Part shown: positions 35,677 to 44,079 of the stretch, in pieces
Numbering within the stretch: the first letter of the stretch is position 1
Layout: every line of letters begins with the position of its first letter
DNA from: Trujillonella endophytica
GTDB taxonomy: Bacteria; Actinomycetota; Actinomycetes; Mycobacteriales; Geodermatophilaceae
Direction: 5' to 3'
Assembly (NCBI RefSeq): GCF_900110555.1
Contig: NZ_FOEE01000019.1
Location: 21,877-85,876 of the forward strand
Length of the DNA stretch: 64,000 nt
Notes under the pieces: model-generated
Databases searched by the model: none
Told to the model about the DNA's origin: nothing
Seen by the model: only the letters and a program-made list of their open reading frames with translations
Position numbers and translations under genes: made by a program

Positions 35677-36462
35677 ATGAGTCAGAACGACAACGGGGTC
35701 AGGACAGGTCAGCTGCGGTCGTCCTCGGAGCGGCAGGACGTGCGGGTTCCGGGCGGTGCGGGGCCACCCCGCGTGCGCGGGCCGGTCCGGCCCGGGGGGA
35801 TCCGGCCGCCGACGGCGCTGCTCGGCGTGGTCCTCTGCGAGGACCACGAGGTCTTCCGCCTGGGTCTCCGGGTGGTCCTGGAGGCGCAGCCCGACATCGC
35901 GGTGGTCGCGGAGACCGCGCAGCTCCCCGAGGCGGTGGCCGCGGCGGCGGGCGGCGGGACGGCGGTCGTCGTCGTCCGCCAGGGGCTCATCGGCGAGGCC
36001 ACCCGCCCGCTGCTGCGGGAGCTGTGCCGGTGCGGGCCGGCGGTCCTCGTGCTGGCCGAGCCGGGCGAGGACGCCGAGGTGGACCTGGTGGAGGTGCTGC
36101 AGGCCGGGGTCCGCGGTTACCTCCCGCGCCGGTCGGCGGCCCACCGGCTGGTCGAGGCGGTGCGGGCCCTGGCCCGGCACGAGGCCGCGCTCGACCCGGA
36201 GGCCACCGGCCAGCTCGTCCGCCGCCTGACGGCGATGCCGGACCGGGCCGACGCGTGCCCGCTGGACCGGCTCACGGAGCGGCAGCGCGAGGTGACCGCG
36301 CTGGTGGCGCGCGGTCTGAGCAACGAGGAGATCGCGGGCCGGCTCTTCGTCAGCCTGGCGACCGTCAAGAGCCACCTGACCGCGTCGATGCGGCGGCTGG
36401 GGGTCCGGACCCGCACGCAGCTGGCGATCCTGGTGACCCGGGAGGGGTCGACCGTGGCGTGA
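35677..36462 (+). CDS. LuxR-family regulator with degenerate receiver (copy 2)
   Basis: 261 residues: ~45-residue disordered Pro/Arg-rich N-terminus, receiver-like domain (~46-165), LuxR HTH (~195-250: LTERQREVTALVARGLSNEEIAGR, VSLATVKSHLTASMRRLGV). The receiver retains ED in LCEDHEVFRLGL, but the phospho-acceptor position is Arg101 (AVVVVRQGL) and the conserved Lys is Arg (YLPRRSAA), so phosphotransfer is very unlikely. Paralogous to the gene upstream, with a 212-bp gap. Likely a cluster-situated regulator of the polyketide operon. Confidence 0.9.
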   Translation: MSQNDNGVRTGQLRSSSERQDVRVPGGAGPPRVRGPVRPGGIRPPTALLGVVLCEDHEVFRLGLRVVLEAQPDIAVVAETAQLPEAVAAAAGGGTAVVVVRQGLIGEATRPLLRELCRCGPAVLVLAEPGEDAEVDLVEVLQAGVRGYLPRRSAAHRLVEAVRALARHEAALDPEATGQLVRRLTAMPDRADACPLDRLTERQREVTALVARGLSNEEIAGRLFVSLATVKSHLTASMRRLGVRTRTQLAILVTREGSTVA

Positions 36463-36468
36463 GGCGCC

Positions 36469-36503
36469 GCGCCGCACCGCCCCCGGCGGGGACGGTGCGG
36501 CGC
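36469..36503. terminator. bidirectional hairpin terminator
   Basis: An 11-bp inverted repeat, GCGCCGCACCG (36469-36479) and CGGTGCGGCGC (36493-36503) with a 13-nt loop, lies exactly in the gap between the convergent LuxR regulator and MMPL transporter genes. G+C-rich without a T-run, as is usual for actinobacterial terminators. Confidence 0.7.
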
Positions 36504-36507
36504 AGTC

Positions 36508-38709
36508 TCAGCGCTGCGCGGCGACCAGCTCGCCGTCCGGCACGGCGGCGGTGCGGCGCTCGAGGGCCGAGCCCTCGATGTCCACGTCGGGCAGCGCGCG
36601 GTCCAGCCAGCGGGGCAGGTACCAGGCGCGGCGGCCGAGCAGCGTCATGACCGCGGGCACGATCGCCATCCGGACGACGAACGCGTCGACCAGCACACCG
36701 AACGCCAGCGCGAAGCCGATGCTCTTCACCGTCGCGTCGTCGCCGAGGATGAAGCCGGCGAACACCGAACCCATGATCAGCGCGGCCGCGGTGACCACCC
36801 GGGCGCCGTGCCGGAAGCCGCCGATCACGGCCTCGGTCGGGGCGGCGCCGTGGACGTGCTCCTCGCGCATGCGGCTGACCAGGAACACCTCGTAGTCCAT
36901 GGCCAGGCCGAACAGCAGCCCGATGAGCAGGATCGGCAGGAAGCTCAGCACCGGACCGGTCTGCTCGACGCCGATCAGCTCGGCCAGCCAGCCCCACTGG
37001 AACACCGCGACGAGGGCGCCGAAGGTGGCGGCCAGGCTGAGCAGGAAGCCCAGCACGGCCTTGATCGGCACCAGGATCGACCGGAAGGCCAGCATCAGCA
37101 GCAGGATCGCCAGGCCGACCACGACCAGCAGGAACACCGGCAGCGCGGCGCCGAGCTTCTCGGAGATGTCGATGCCCAGCGCGGTGTTGCCGGTGACCGC
37201 GAGCTCGGACCCGGTGTCGTCGGTCAGGCCCGGGCGCAGGTCGCGGATGTCGTGCACGAGCTGCTCGGTGCCGGCGTCCGCGGGCCCGGCGTCGGGGATG
37301 ACGGCGAGGATCGCGGTGTCGCCCGCGTCGTTCGGCTGCGGCTGGGCGACCGTGGCCACGCCGTCCAGGTCGCCGACGGCCGCGGCGGTGGCGGCGAAGG
37401 CGGCCTCCGGGTCGGCGGCGTCGGTGGCGTCGACCAGCACGGTGAGCGGGCCGTTGAAGCCGGGACCGAACGCGCCGGCGAGCAGGTCGTAGGCCTGCCG
37501 CTGGGTCGTCTCGGTGCCCAGGTCGCCCTCGGTGGGCAGGCCCAGGCGCAGGTCCAGGGCGGGGAGGGCGACGACGCCGAGGCCGACGGCGCCGACCAGC
37601 AGGACGGGGAGCGGGCGGCGGGTGACCCAGCGCGCCCAGCGGGTGCCGGCGGAGTCCTTCGTGGCCAGCGCGGCCTGCCGGCGGCGCAGCCCCGGCACGG
37701 CCCAGCGGTCGAACCGGTCGCCGGCGAAGCCCAGCATGGCCGGCACGAGGGTCAGCGCGACGAGGACGGCGACGCCCACCATCCCGGCGGCGACCAGGCC
37801 CATCGTGGTGAGGAACGGGATGCCGACGACCGTCAGGCCGGCGAGGGCGATCATGACCGTCAGCCCGGCGAAGACCACCGCGCTGCCGGCCGTGCCGACC
37901 GCCCGGCCGGCGGACTCGCGGGCGTCGACCCCCGCGGCCAGCTGCTCCTTGTGCCGGATCGCGATGAACAGGGCGTAGTCGATGCCGACGGCCAGGCCGA
38001 TCATCAGCCCCAGGGTCGGGGTGGTGCTGGTCAGGTCGACGACCGAGGACAGCGCCAGGACGCCGGCCATGCCCGCGCCGACGCCGATGATCGCGGTGAG
38101 CAGCGGCAGCCCGGCGGCGAGCAGGGAGCCGAAGGTGACGGCGAGGACGAGCATCGCCACCAGGACGCCGAGCGCCTCCGCCGCGCCCTGGGCCGCCACC
38201 GCCTGGGTGGCCTCGCCGCCGAACTCGACCTGCAGGCCGGCGTCCTCGGCGGCGTCGGCGACCGCGAGCAGTTCCTCGCGCGCGGTGTCGGTGATCTCGT
38301 CGATCTGCGCGTCGTAGCTGACCGTGGCGTAGGCGACCCGGCCGTCGGGCGAGACGCCCTGCCGCTCGAACGGGTCGGTGACCGCCGCGACCTGCTCGGC
38401 CGCGGCCGCCTCGGCGAGGGCCTGCTCGACCGCGGCGCGGTACGCCGGGTCGGTGATCGCCCCACCCTCGGGGGCGGCGAAGACCACGCGCGCCGAGGCG
38501 CCTGCCGCGCCGCTCTCGGGGAAGCGCTCGTCGAGGGTCTCCAGGGCGGTGACCGACTCGACGCCCGGGATGCTCAGCTGCGCGTCGGCGTCCTTGCCGA
38601 AGGCGCCGGCGAGGGCGCCGAGGCCGATGAGGGCGGCCACCCAGGCGAACAGGACGGTCTTGCGGCGATGGAAGGCCCAGCGTCCGAGACGGTGGAGGAA
38701 GACGGCCAC
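36508..38709 (-). CDS. MMPL/RND-family exporter
   Basis: 733 residues with the RND duplication: an N-terminal membrane segment, a ~130-residue extracytoplasmic domain, a six-helix bundle with GLAVGIDYALFIAIRHKEQL (the conserved GxxxD(Y/H) proton-relay region), a second domain, and a second bundle with GLLFGLAMDYEVFLVSRMREEHVHG. MMPL proteins export lipids, siderophores or drugs using the proton gradient. GTG start with AGGAG 8 nt upstream. Divergent from a TetR gene, with two matching operators between them, so it is almost certainly the regulated target. Confidence 0.94.
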   Translation of the reverse strand: MAVFLHRLGRWAFHRRKTVLFAWVAALIGLGALAGAFGKDADAQLSIPGVESVTALETLDERFPESGAAGASARVVFAAPEGGAITDPAYRAAVEQALAEAAAAEQVAAVTDPFERQGVSPDGRVAYATVSYDAQIDEITDTAREELLAVADAAEDAGLQVEFGGEATQAVAAQGAAEALGVLVAMLVLAVTFGSLLAAGLPLLTAIIGVGAGMAGVLALSSVVDLTSTTPTLGLMIGLAVGIDYALFIAIRHKEQLAAGVDARESAGRAVGTAGSAVVFAGLTVMIALAGLTVVGIPFLTTMGLVAAGMVGVAVLVALTLVPAMLGFAGDRFDRWAVPGLRRRQAALATKDSAGTRWARWVTRRPLPVLLVGAVGLGVVALPALDLRLGLPTEGDLGTETTQRQAYDLLAGAFGPGFNGPLTVLVDATDAADPEAAFAATAAAVGDLDGVATVAQPQPNDAGDTAILAVIPDAGPADAGTEQLVHDIRDLRPGLTDDTGSELAVTGNTALGIDISEKLGAALPVFLLVVVGLAILLLMLAFRSILVPIKAVLGFLLSLAATFGALVAVFQWGWLAELIGVEQTGPVLSFLPILLIGLLFGLAMDYEVFLVSRMREEHVHGAAPTEAVIGGFRHGARVVTAAALIMGSVFAGFILGDDATVKSIGFALAFGVLVDAFVVRMAIVPAVMTLLGRRAWYLPRWLDRALPDVDIEGSALERRTAAVPDGELVAAQR

Positions 38710-38761
38710 GAGAAGGTGCTCCTGGAGCTCGGTGGATCAGAGGACGGGCGCGACGCGGCAC

Positions 38762-38800
38762 CTAGCCGATCGGCAAGGAGACTACTAGCCGAACGGCTAG
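38762..38800. promoter_or_regulatory. pair of TetR operators
   Basis: Two related 16-bp dyads, 38762-38777 (CTAGCCGATCGGCAAG, 14 of 16 symmetric) and 38785-38800 (CTAGCCGAACGGCTAG, perfect 7-bp arms), 23 bp apart centre to centre, about two helical turns. They lie between the divergent MMPL and TetR genes, where binding would block both promoters. Confidence 0.8.
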
Positions 38801-38847
38801 GGGGTGGGATGACTCGCGTCACGCCCTGGGCCGTCTACGCTGCGGCC

Positions 38848-39459
38848 GTGACCAGCACCGTCCCCGCGCGTTCCGGGCCCGCGTCGATGCCCGCCGCACG
38901 CTCGGCCGGCTCCCAGCGGGTCCTGGACGCAGCGCTGGAACTGTTCGCCGAGCACGGCTTCGACGGCACGAGCCTGCAGGACATCGCCGACCGCCTCGGC
39001 GTCACCAAGGCGGCGGTCTACTACCACTTCCACACGAAGGACGAGATCCTGCGGGCGCTCGTGCAGCCGGCGTTCGCGGAGCTCATGGCGATCGTGACGG
39101 AGGAGGAGCGCCGTCCGGCCCGCGCCGGCCGGGTGGTCGAGGTGGGCCGGTACGTGGACTACCTGCTTCGGCACCGCCGGGTGGCGGTCTGGCTGGCGCG
39201 CGATGCCGCGGCGATGACCCGCGCGGTCGTCACCGACCAGGCGACCGAGGTGCGCGAGCGGACCGAGGCGATGCTGGTCGGGTCCGAGGCGGACGGGCTG
39301 AGCCGGATCTGGGCGGCCGCGACGCTGCAGGCGCTGGCCGGAGGGCTGGTCGCCGCGCCGCCGGATGCCACGGACGCGTGGCTGCGCGAGGAGCTCACCG
39401 AGGTCGGCGCCCACCTGATCGCGGGCTACCGGAAGGCCGTGCGCCGCCGGGAGGGGTGA
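38848..39459 (+). CDS. TetR-family repressor
   Basis: 203 residues from the GTG at 38848; a TACGCT box ends 6 nt before it, suggesting a leaderless transcript. An in-frame ATG at 38809 would add 13 residues but begins just after the operators. TetR HTH at ~20-65 (LDAALELFAEHGFDGTSLQ, VTKAAVYYHFHTKDEIL), followed by a ligand-binding helical domain. Divergent from the MMPL exporter and presumably its repressor, relieved by an exported compound. Confidence 0.9.
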   Translation: MTSTVPARSGPASMPAARSAGSQRVLDAALELFAEHGFDGTSLQDIADRLGVTKAAVYYHFHTKDEILRALVQPAFAELMAIVTEEERRPARAGRVVEVGRYVDYLLRHRRVAVWLARDAAAMTRAVVTDQATEVRERTEAMLVGSEADGLSRIWAAATLQALAGGLVAAPPDATDAWLREELTEVGAHLIAGYRKAVRRREG

Positions 39460-39463
39460 CCGG

Positions 39464-41053
39464 TCACGCGGCCGCCGCCCCGAGGTCGGTGTCCGTGTTC
39501 CCGGTGTCGTTCTCGGCCGCGAGTCGGCGGGCGAGGTCGCGCTGGCCGAGCAGCGCCCAGACGACGAACTCGAGGTCCATCCGTTCGCCGTTCACGTGCA
39601 GGGCGTCGGGGAGCCGGTCGATCGGGTCGAGGGCGAGCAGCCGGCCGATGTCGGTCGGAGCCGGTGGGTGCTGATCGTTCGCCTGCGCGGCCGGCGGCGT
39701 TCCCGCGGAAGCGCTGGGCCGTCGTCCGCGGGCCTGGTCGATGGGGTGCACCCCGACGAAGGTGTCGGTGTCGGTGTAGTCGGGAAGGCCGGCCAGACCG
39801 GTGGTGAAGGCGGCGTCGGGGCGGCCCCAGATTCGGCGGCCGTCCGGGGTGAGGGCGATCAGGCCGTCGTGACGCAGGTGCAGCAGGAGGTCCTCGTCGT
39901 GCACGAGGGCGTGGTCGATATCGCAGAGCAGCACCATGTTGGTGATGTCGGTGGGGCCGCCGAACAGCCAGTGCCGGATGTGGTGGGCGTGCAGGCGTTC
40001 GGGGCGGGTCTCGGTGCAGCCGGGGCGGGCGCAGCCGCGGTCGCGGCGGTAGAGGGCGCGGCGCTGGGCGCGGGTGGCGAACCGGTGGGCGTGGCCGAGG
40101 GCCAGGGGGTGGTGGCCGTTGCTCAGCATGGTCAGGACGGTGGCCTCGCAGAGCATCCGGCGGACGGTGGCGGGGTGCAGCGCCGGCCCGCCCTCGATGT
40201 AGGCGGCGGTGTCGTCGGCGAGCACGGCGGCGTCGACGTGCACGACGACCTCGCGGCGTGGTGGGTCACCGGCGCGACGGTCGGCGTCGGCGGCCGCCGA
40301 GGCGAGCCGGCCCAGGGTGGCGCAGCGGCGGGCGGTGCTGCGGTCGCGGGCGGCGGCGACCTCGTCGATCTCCCGCCGCCGGGCGACCCGGAGCTTCTCC
40401 TGCTCGGTCGGCGGACCGGCGTCGGCGTCATCGGGCGGGGCGACCGTCGCTGCTGCTCCGTCAGCCCCCTCGGTCGCTGCGCGCTTCTCGGCAGCGCGTT
40501 CGCGACGGGCGTCACGTTCGACCAGGGACTCCACGCCGGCCAGGAACGCCGCACCCGTCTCGGCGTCCAGGCAGATGCGCAGGTGGAGATTGCCGGCCTC
40601 GTCCCAGTGGTGGTCGAAGCGCTGCTTGGCCGCCACCTCGCGGGGGTTGGGCTTCTCGTCCCGGCGCCATTCATGCACGACGGATTCCAGCTGGGCGGCG
40701 GTGAGCTCGTGCGCCAGCTCCAGCAGCACCGGCTCGGTGACCGGATCGGCGACCCGGGTGAGGGCCCGGACCTTGGAGTAGGTCAGCCGCCCGGCGGCGA
40801 ACGCCGTCGCGGTCGCCGGCAGCTCGGCCAGCGCGCGGGCCACCCGTACGTGCTCGCGGGCGGTGCCGGTGGACAGTCCGCACTGCCAGGCCAGCCACTG
40901 GGCGCAGGAGCGGATGCCGTAGCCGCCCCAGCCCTCGCGGCGGTCGAACTCCGCGATCAGCGCCAGCCACGCCGCGGTCGCCGCGGCCAGCCGCACTGCC
41001 GCGGACGTGATCCGCTTCGCCAGCTCGTCCATCGGCAACTCCGTCGGTGCCAT
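39464..41053 (-). CDS. DUF222/HNH endonuclease protein
   Basis: 529 residues. N-terminal DUF222 domain (~1-300: WGGYGIRSCAQWLAWQCGLSTGTAREHVRVARAL in part), a C-terminal HNH nuclease (~385-440: CARPGCTETRPERLHAHHIRHW then NMVLLCDIDHALVHD) with its paired Cys and His residues. Such proteins occur in many copies in actinobacterial genomes, often derived from 13E12-type repeat families; biological role uncertain. The start is the ATG at 41053, with GGAGGGG just upstream. An imperfect copy of the CGTTCCCGCGGGAACG palindrome lies inside it near 39697. Confidence 0.88.
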   Translation of the reverse strand: MAPTELPMDELAKRITSAAVRLAAATAAWLALIAEFDRREGWGGYGIRSCAQWLAWQCGLSTGTAREHVRVARALAELPATATAFAAGRLTYSKVRALTRVADPVTEPVLLELAHELTAAQLESVVHEWRRDEKPNPREVAAKQRFDHHWDEAGNLHLRICLDAETGAAFLAGVESLVERDARRERAAEKRAATEGADGAAATVAPPDDADAGPPTEQEKLRVARRREIDEVAAARDRSTARRCATLGRLASAAADADRRAGDPPRREVVVHVDAAVLADDTAAYIEGGPALHPATVRRMLCEATVLTMLSNGHHPLALGHAHRFATRAQRRALYRRDRGCARPGCTETRPERLHAHHIRHWLFGGPTDITNMVLLCDIDHALVHDEDLLLHLRHDGLIALTPDGRRIWGRPDAAFTTGLAGLPDYTDTDTFVGVHPIDQARGRRPSASAGTPPAAQANDQHPPAPTDIGRLLALDPIDRLPDALHVNGERMDLEFVVWALLGQRDLARRLAAENDTGNTDTDLGAAAA

Positions 41054-41133
41054 CGGCCCCTCCACCTCTCCGAACGTGTGTTCGAAGAATGCCGCAGCGG
41101 TCCGACAGTTCCTGCAGGTCCGCTGATCGGACG

Positions 41134-41179
41134 CGTTCCCGCGGGAACGACACGAACCAACGACGTTCCCGCGGGAACG
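41134..41179. repeat. two 16-bp perfect palindromes, 30 bp apart
   Basis: CGTTCCCGCGGGAACG occurs at 41134-41149 and again at 41164-41179. The pair lies between the 3' end of the SDR gene and the start of the DUF222/HNH gene, both on the minus strand. A third perfect copy is at 44230-44245 inside the coxG gene, so it is a dispersed motif. Regulatory operator, terminator or modification/recombination site are all possible. Confidence 0.75.
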
Positions 41180-41187
41180 CCGCGGGG

Positions 41188-41991
41188 TCAGCCCCGGCCG
41201 CGTCCCGTCGCGGCGGCGAGCTTGCGGACCAGGCCCATCGGCACGATCCGGCTGGCCACGTAGATGCCCTTGTAGACCGCGCCCGGGATGGACAGCACGC
41301 GACCGCGGGCCAGGTCGGCGAGGGCGTCGTCCACCACGCGATCGGCGTCGAACCACAGCCATGCCGGGCCGGGACGCTCCTGCCCCAGCCGCTCGTGGAA
41401 CTCGGTGCGCGTGAACCCCGGGCACAGCGCCATGACCCGCACCCCGTGCTGCGCGGCGCTGCCGGCCAGGCTCTGGGAGAGCGTGGTGACGTAGGCCTTG
41501 CCGGCGCCGTAGACCGAGCCGCGGCCGGGCAGGAAGCCGGCGACGCTCGAGACGTTGACGATCGCCCCGGCGCCGCGCCGCTGCATCCCCGGCAGCGCCG
41601 CCCGGGTCAGGGCCAGCACCGCCCCCACGTTGACCTCGAGATTCGCCGTCAGCACCTCGGGCGGGGTGTCGACGAAGTCGCCGGGCGTCGCGTACCCGGC
41701 GTTGTTGATCAGCAGGTCGACCGGCGCGGCCTCGCCGGGGTCGGCCAGCCGCTGCTCGACCGCGCGGCGCCGGACGGGATCGGACAGGTCGGCCACGAGG
41801 ACGTCGGCGCGCACGCCGCGGTCGGCGACCAGCCGGGCGGCGAGGGCGTCGAGGCGGCCGCGGTCACGGGCGACCAGCACGAGGTCGTACCCGTCGGCGG
41901 CGAGCCGCTCGGCGAAGGCGAGGCCGATGCCGGAGCTGGCCCCGGTCACCAGCGCGGTCGGACGGCTCGCGGTGTCGGAGGAGGCAGCCAC
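41188..41991 (-). CDS. short-chain dehydrogenase/reductase
   Basis: 267 residues, classical SDR: cofactor motif VTGASSGIGLAFAERLA (~14-30), NNAG (~97), catalytic Ser in VNVSSVAGF (~145) and YxxxK as VYGAGKAYV (~158). Closest in appearance to the uncharacterised short-chain oxidoreductases with C-terminal extension (KGIYVASRIVPMGLVRKLA). Substrate unknown. GTG start preceded by TAGCCT (complement of 41998-42003) at 6 nt, suggesting a leaderless message. Confidence 0.92.
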   Translation of the reverse strand: MAASSDTASRPTALVTGASSGIGLAFAERLAADGYDLVLVARDRGRLDALAARLVADRGVRADVLVADLSDPVRRRAVEQRLADPGEAAPVDLLINNAGYATPGDFVDTPPEVLTANLEVNVGAVLALTRAALPGMQRRGAGAIVNVSSVAGFLPGRGSVYGAGKAYVTTLSQSLAGSAAQHGVRVMALCPGFTRTEFHERLGQERPGPAWLWFDADRVVDDALADLARGRVLSIPGAVYKGIYVASRIVPMGLVRKLAAATGRGRG

Positions 41992-42065
41992 GCGCGGAGG
42001 CTACCGGCGCCGGGTGCGCGACGCGGGGTGCTGACTACCCGGCCGGATCCGGGTAGGCAGCGGTC

Positions 42066-43196
42066 ATGGGCGATGTGCGAGGCAGCTGCGACGACAGGTT
42101 CACCGGCGTCCGGAAGGCGCTCGAGGATCACCTCGACGGCGACGAGCTGGGAGCGTCGGTCGCGGTCGACCTGGACGGCGAGACCGTCGTCGACCTGTGG
42201 GGCGGGTACCGGGACGCCGAGCGGACGACGCCGTGGACGCAGGACACGATCGTCAACGTCTGGTCGTCGACCAAGTGCGTGCTGTCGCTGGCCGCGCTGA
42301 TGCTGGTCGACCGCGGCGAGCTGGACGTCGACGCCCCGGTGGGGGACTACTGGCCCGAGTTCTGCGCCAACGGCAAGAAGCACGTGCTGGTGCGGCACCT
42401 GCTCTCGCACACCTCCGGGGTGTCGGGCTGGGAGCAGCCGTTCTCGGTGCGGGACATGTACGACTGGCCGACGGCGACCGAGCGGCTGGCGGCGCAGCGG
42501 CCCTGGTGGGAGCCGGGGACGGCGTCGGGCTACCACGCGGCGAACCAGGGGTTCCTGGTCGGCGAGGTGATCCGGCGGATCACGGGCGTGACGTTCAAGC
42601 AGTTCGTGGCCGACGAGATCGCCGGGCCGCTGGGCGCGGACTTCCAGGTGGGCGCGCGGGAGGCGGACCGGGGCCGCATCGCCCCGGTGGTCGCGCCGCC
42701 GCCCTCCGAGCCGGTCGGCGCGGTCGACCCGGACTCGATCGCGGTGCGGACCTTCACGGCGCCGACGATGTCGGTGAAGGCGACGTCGTCCCCGGAGTGG
42801 CGGGCCGCGGACCTCGGCGCGCTGAACGGGCACTCGAACGCCCGCGGCGTGCTGGACGTGATGCGGGTGCTGCCGCTGGGCGGCACGGCGGGCGGCGTGC
42901 GGCTGCTGTCACCGGCCACGATCGAGACCGTGTTCCGGCAGCAGGCCGACGGCGTCGACCTGGTGCTGGAGGCGCCGTTCACCTGGGGGATCGGCTACTG
43001 CCTGGGCTCTCCGGTGGTCCCGTACGTGCCCGCCGGGCGGACCTGCTTCTGGGGTGGCTGGGGTGGCTCGATGGTCGTCCTGGACCTCGACCGTCGGCTC
43101 ACGATCACCTACGTGATGAACGCGATGGCGCCCGGCATCCTCGGGTCCGCCCGCGCCGAGGCCTACATCCGGGGGGTGTACGCGGCGCTCGGCTGA
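42066..43196 (+). CDS. serine hydrolase, class C beta-lactamase/esterase fold
   Basis: 376 residues. Active-site SxxK in NVWSSTKCVLSLAALML (Ser ~76), Tyr motif in SGYHAANQGF (~155) and a C-terminal WGGWGGSM region in place of KTG. This is the EstB/LACTB-like esterase or peptidase branch rather than a true beta-lactamase. No signal peptide, so probably cytoplasmic. Standalone gene divergent from the SDR with ~74 bp between starts. Confidence 0.92.
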   Translation: MGDVRGSCDDRFTGVRKALEDHLDGDELGASVAVDLDGETVVDLWGGYRDAERTTPWTQDTIVNVWSSTKCVLSLAALMLVDRGELDVDAPVGDYWPEFCANGKKHVLVRHLLSHTSGVSGWEQPFSVRDMYDWPTATERLAAQRPWWEPGTASGYHAANQGFLVGEVIRRITGVTFKQFVADEIAGPLGADFQVGAREADRGRIAPVVAPPPSEPVGAVDPDSIAVRTFTAPTMSVKATSSPEWRAADLGALNGHSNARGVLDVMRVLPLGGTAGGVRLLSPATIETVFRQQADGVDLVLEAPFTWGIGYCLGSPVVPYVPAGRTCFWGGWGGSMVVLDLDRRLTITYVMNAMAPGILGSARAEAYIRGVYAALG

Positions 43197-43308
43197 TCGT
43201 CCCCACCCGGCGCGCAGGAATCGCCGCCGGCCCGCGCTTCCCCGATCACACTCGCACTGCCGGGAGCCACCCCGGCGAGCTGGTCCTGACACGAGGGAAG
43301 GGGTCGTC

Positions 43309-44067
43309 ATGGACCGCACGGGTGCATCCGTTCCGAGCGGCACCACCGAGGTGGACCGCGGCCACGAGGAGGGCCTGCGGGCCCACACGTGGGACATGGT
43401 CGCCGCCATCGCGGGCCTGCTGTTCATCGCGCTGTTCATCGCCATGCTGTTCACGCCGGACACGCCGTCCACCGACGACAGCGCGGAGGCCATCTCCGCG
43501 GCCATCGCCGACGACCGCTCCGGCCACCAGTGGGCGCTGCTGCTGGGTTTCCTGTCCGACGTCGCGTTCTTCTTCTTCCTGGCGGGTCTGTGGAGCAGGT
43601 TGCGCCGGGCGGAGGGACGGGCCGGCATGTTCTCCGGCCTGTTCGCGATCGCGGGCGCCGCGTTCGCCGCGACCGTCCTGGCGTCGGCGGGGTTCTACCT
43701 CGCCCTCGTGCAGGGGACGACCGACCTGGCGGCGGACTCCGAGGTGTTCTCCACGCTCGTCGTGCTGAACGACTGGGCCGGCGTCGGGGTCATCCCCGCC
43801 GCGGTGGCGCTCCTCCTCGCGGCGGCCGGCGCGATCACGAGCACCGACACCCTGCCGCACTGGCTGGGGTGGATCGCGGCGCTGGCCGCGCTGCTCCTGC
43901 TGCTCAGCCTCGGCGGCGTGTTCGAGGAGGACCTCGAGGAGGGCGCGGTGGCCATCGCGGGCTTCGCCGGGTTCGTCCTCATGCTCGTCTGGATCCTGGC
44001 GACCAGCGTGGTCCTGCTGATGCGGGCCGGACGTCCGGGGAGGAAGGGGCACGAGGCGACCGCCTGA
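43309..44067 (+). CDS. polytopic membrane protein of unknown function
   Basis: 252 residues with about six hydrophobic segments (MVAAIAGLLFIALFIAML, ALLLGFLSDVAFFFFLAGL, MFSGLFAIAGAAFAATVLA, WAGVGVIPAAVALLLAAA, WLGWIAALAALLLLLSLGG, VAIAGFAGFVLMLVWILA) and a soluble acidic loop after the first (TPDTPSTDDSAEAISAAIADD). No family recognised. GAAGGGG precedes the ATG. Convergent with coxG. Confidence 0.8.
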   Translation: MDRTGASVPSGTTEVDRGHEEGLRAHTWDMVAAIAGLLFIALFIAMLFTPDTPSTDDSAEAISAAIADDRSGHQWALLLGFLSDVAFFFFLAGLWSRLRRAEGRAGMFSGLFAIAGAAFAATVLASAGFYLALVQGTTDLAADSEVFSTLVVLNDWAGVGVIPAAVALLLAAAGAITSTDTLPHWLGWIAALAALLLLLSLGGVFEEDLEEGAVAIAGFAGFVLMLVWILATSVVLLMRAGRPGRKGHEATA

Positions 44068-44079
44068 GGGCGGCAACCG

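Noticed and set aside
39464..41053. Mobile element or homing endonuclease because of the HNH domain
   Set aside because: DUF222/HNH proteins are common chromosomal families in actinobacteria; no inverted termini, intron or intein borders are visible.
42066..43196. Beta-lactamase resistance gene
   Set aside because: SxxK and Tyr motifs are present but there is no signal peptide or KTG triad; it fits the EstB-like esterase/peptidase branch.
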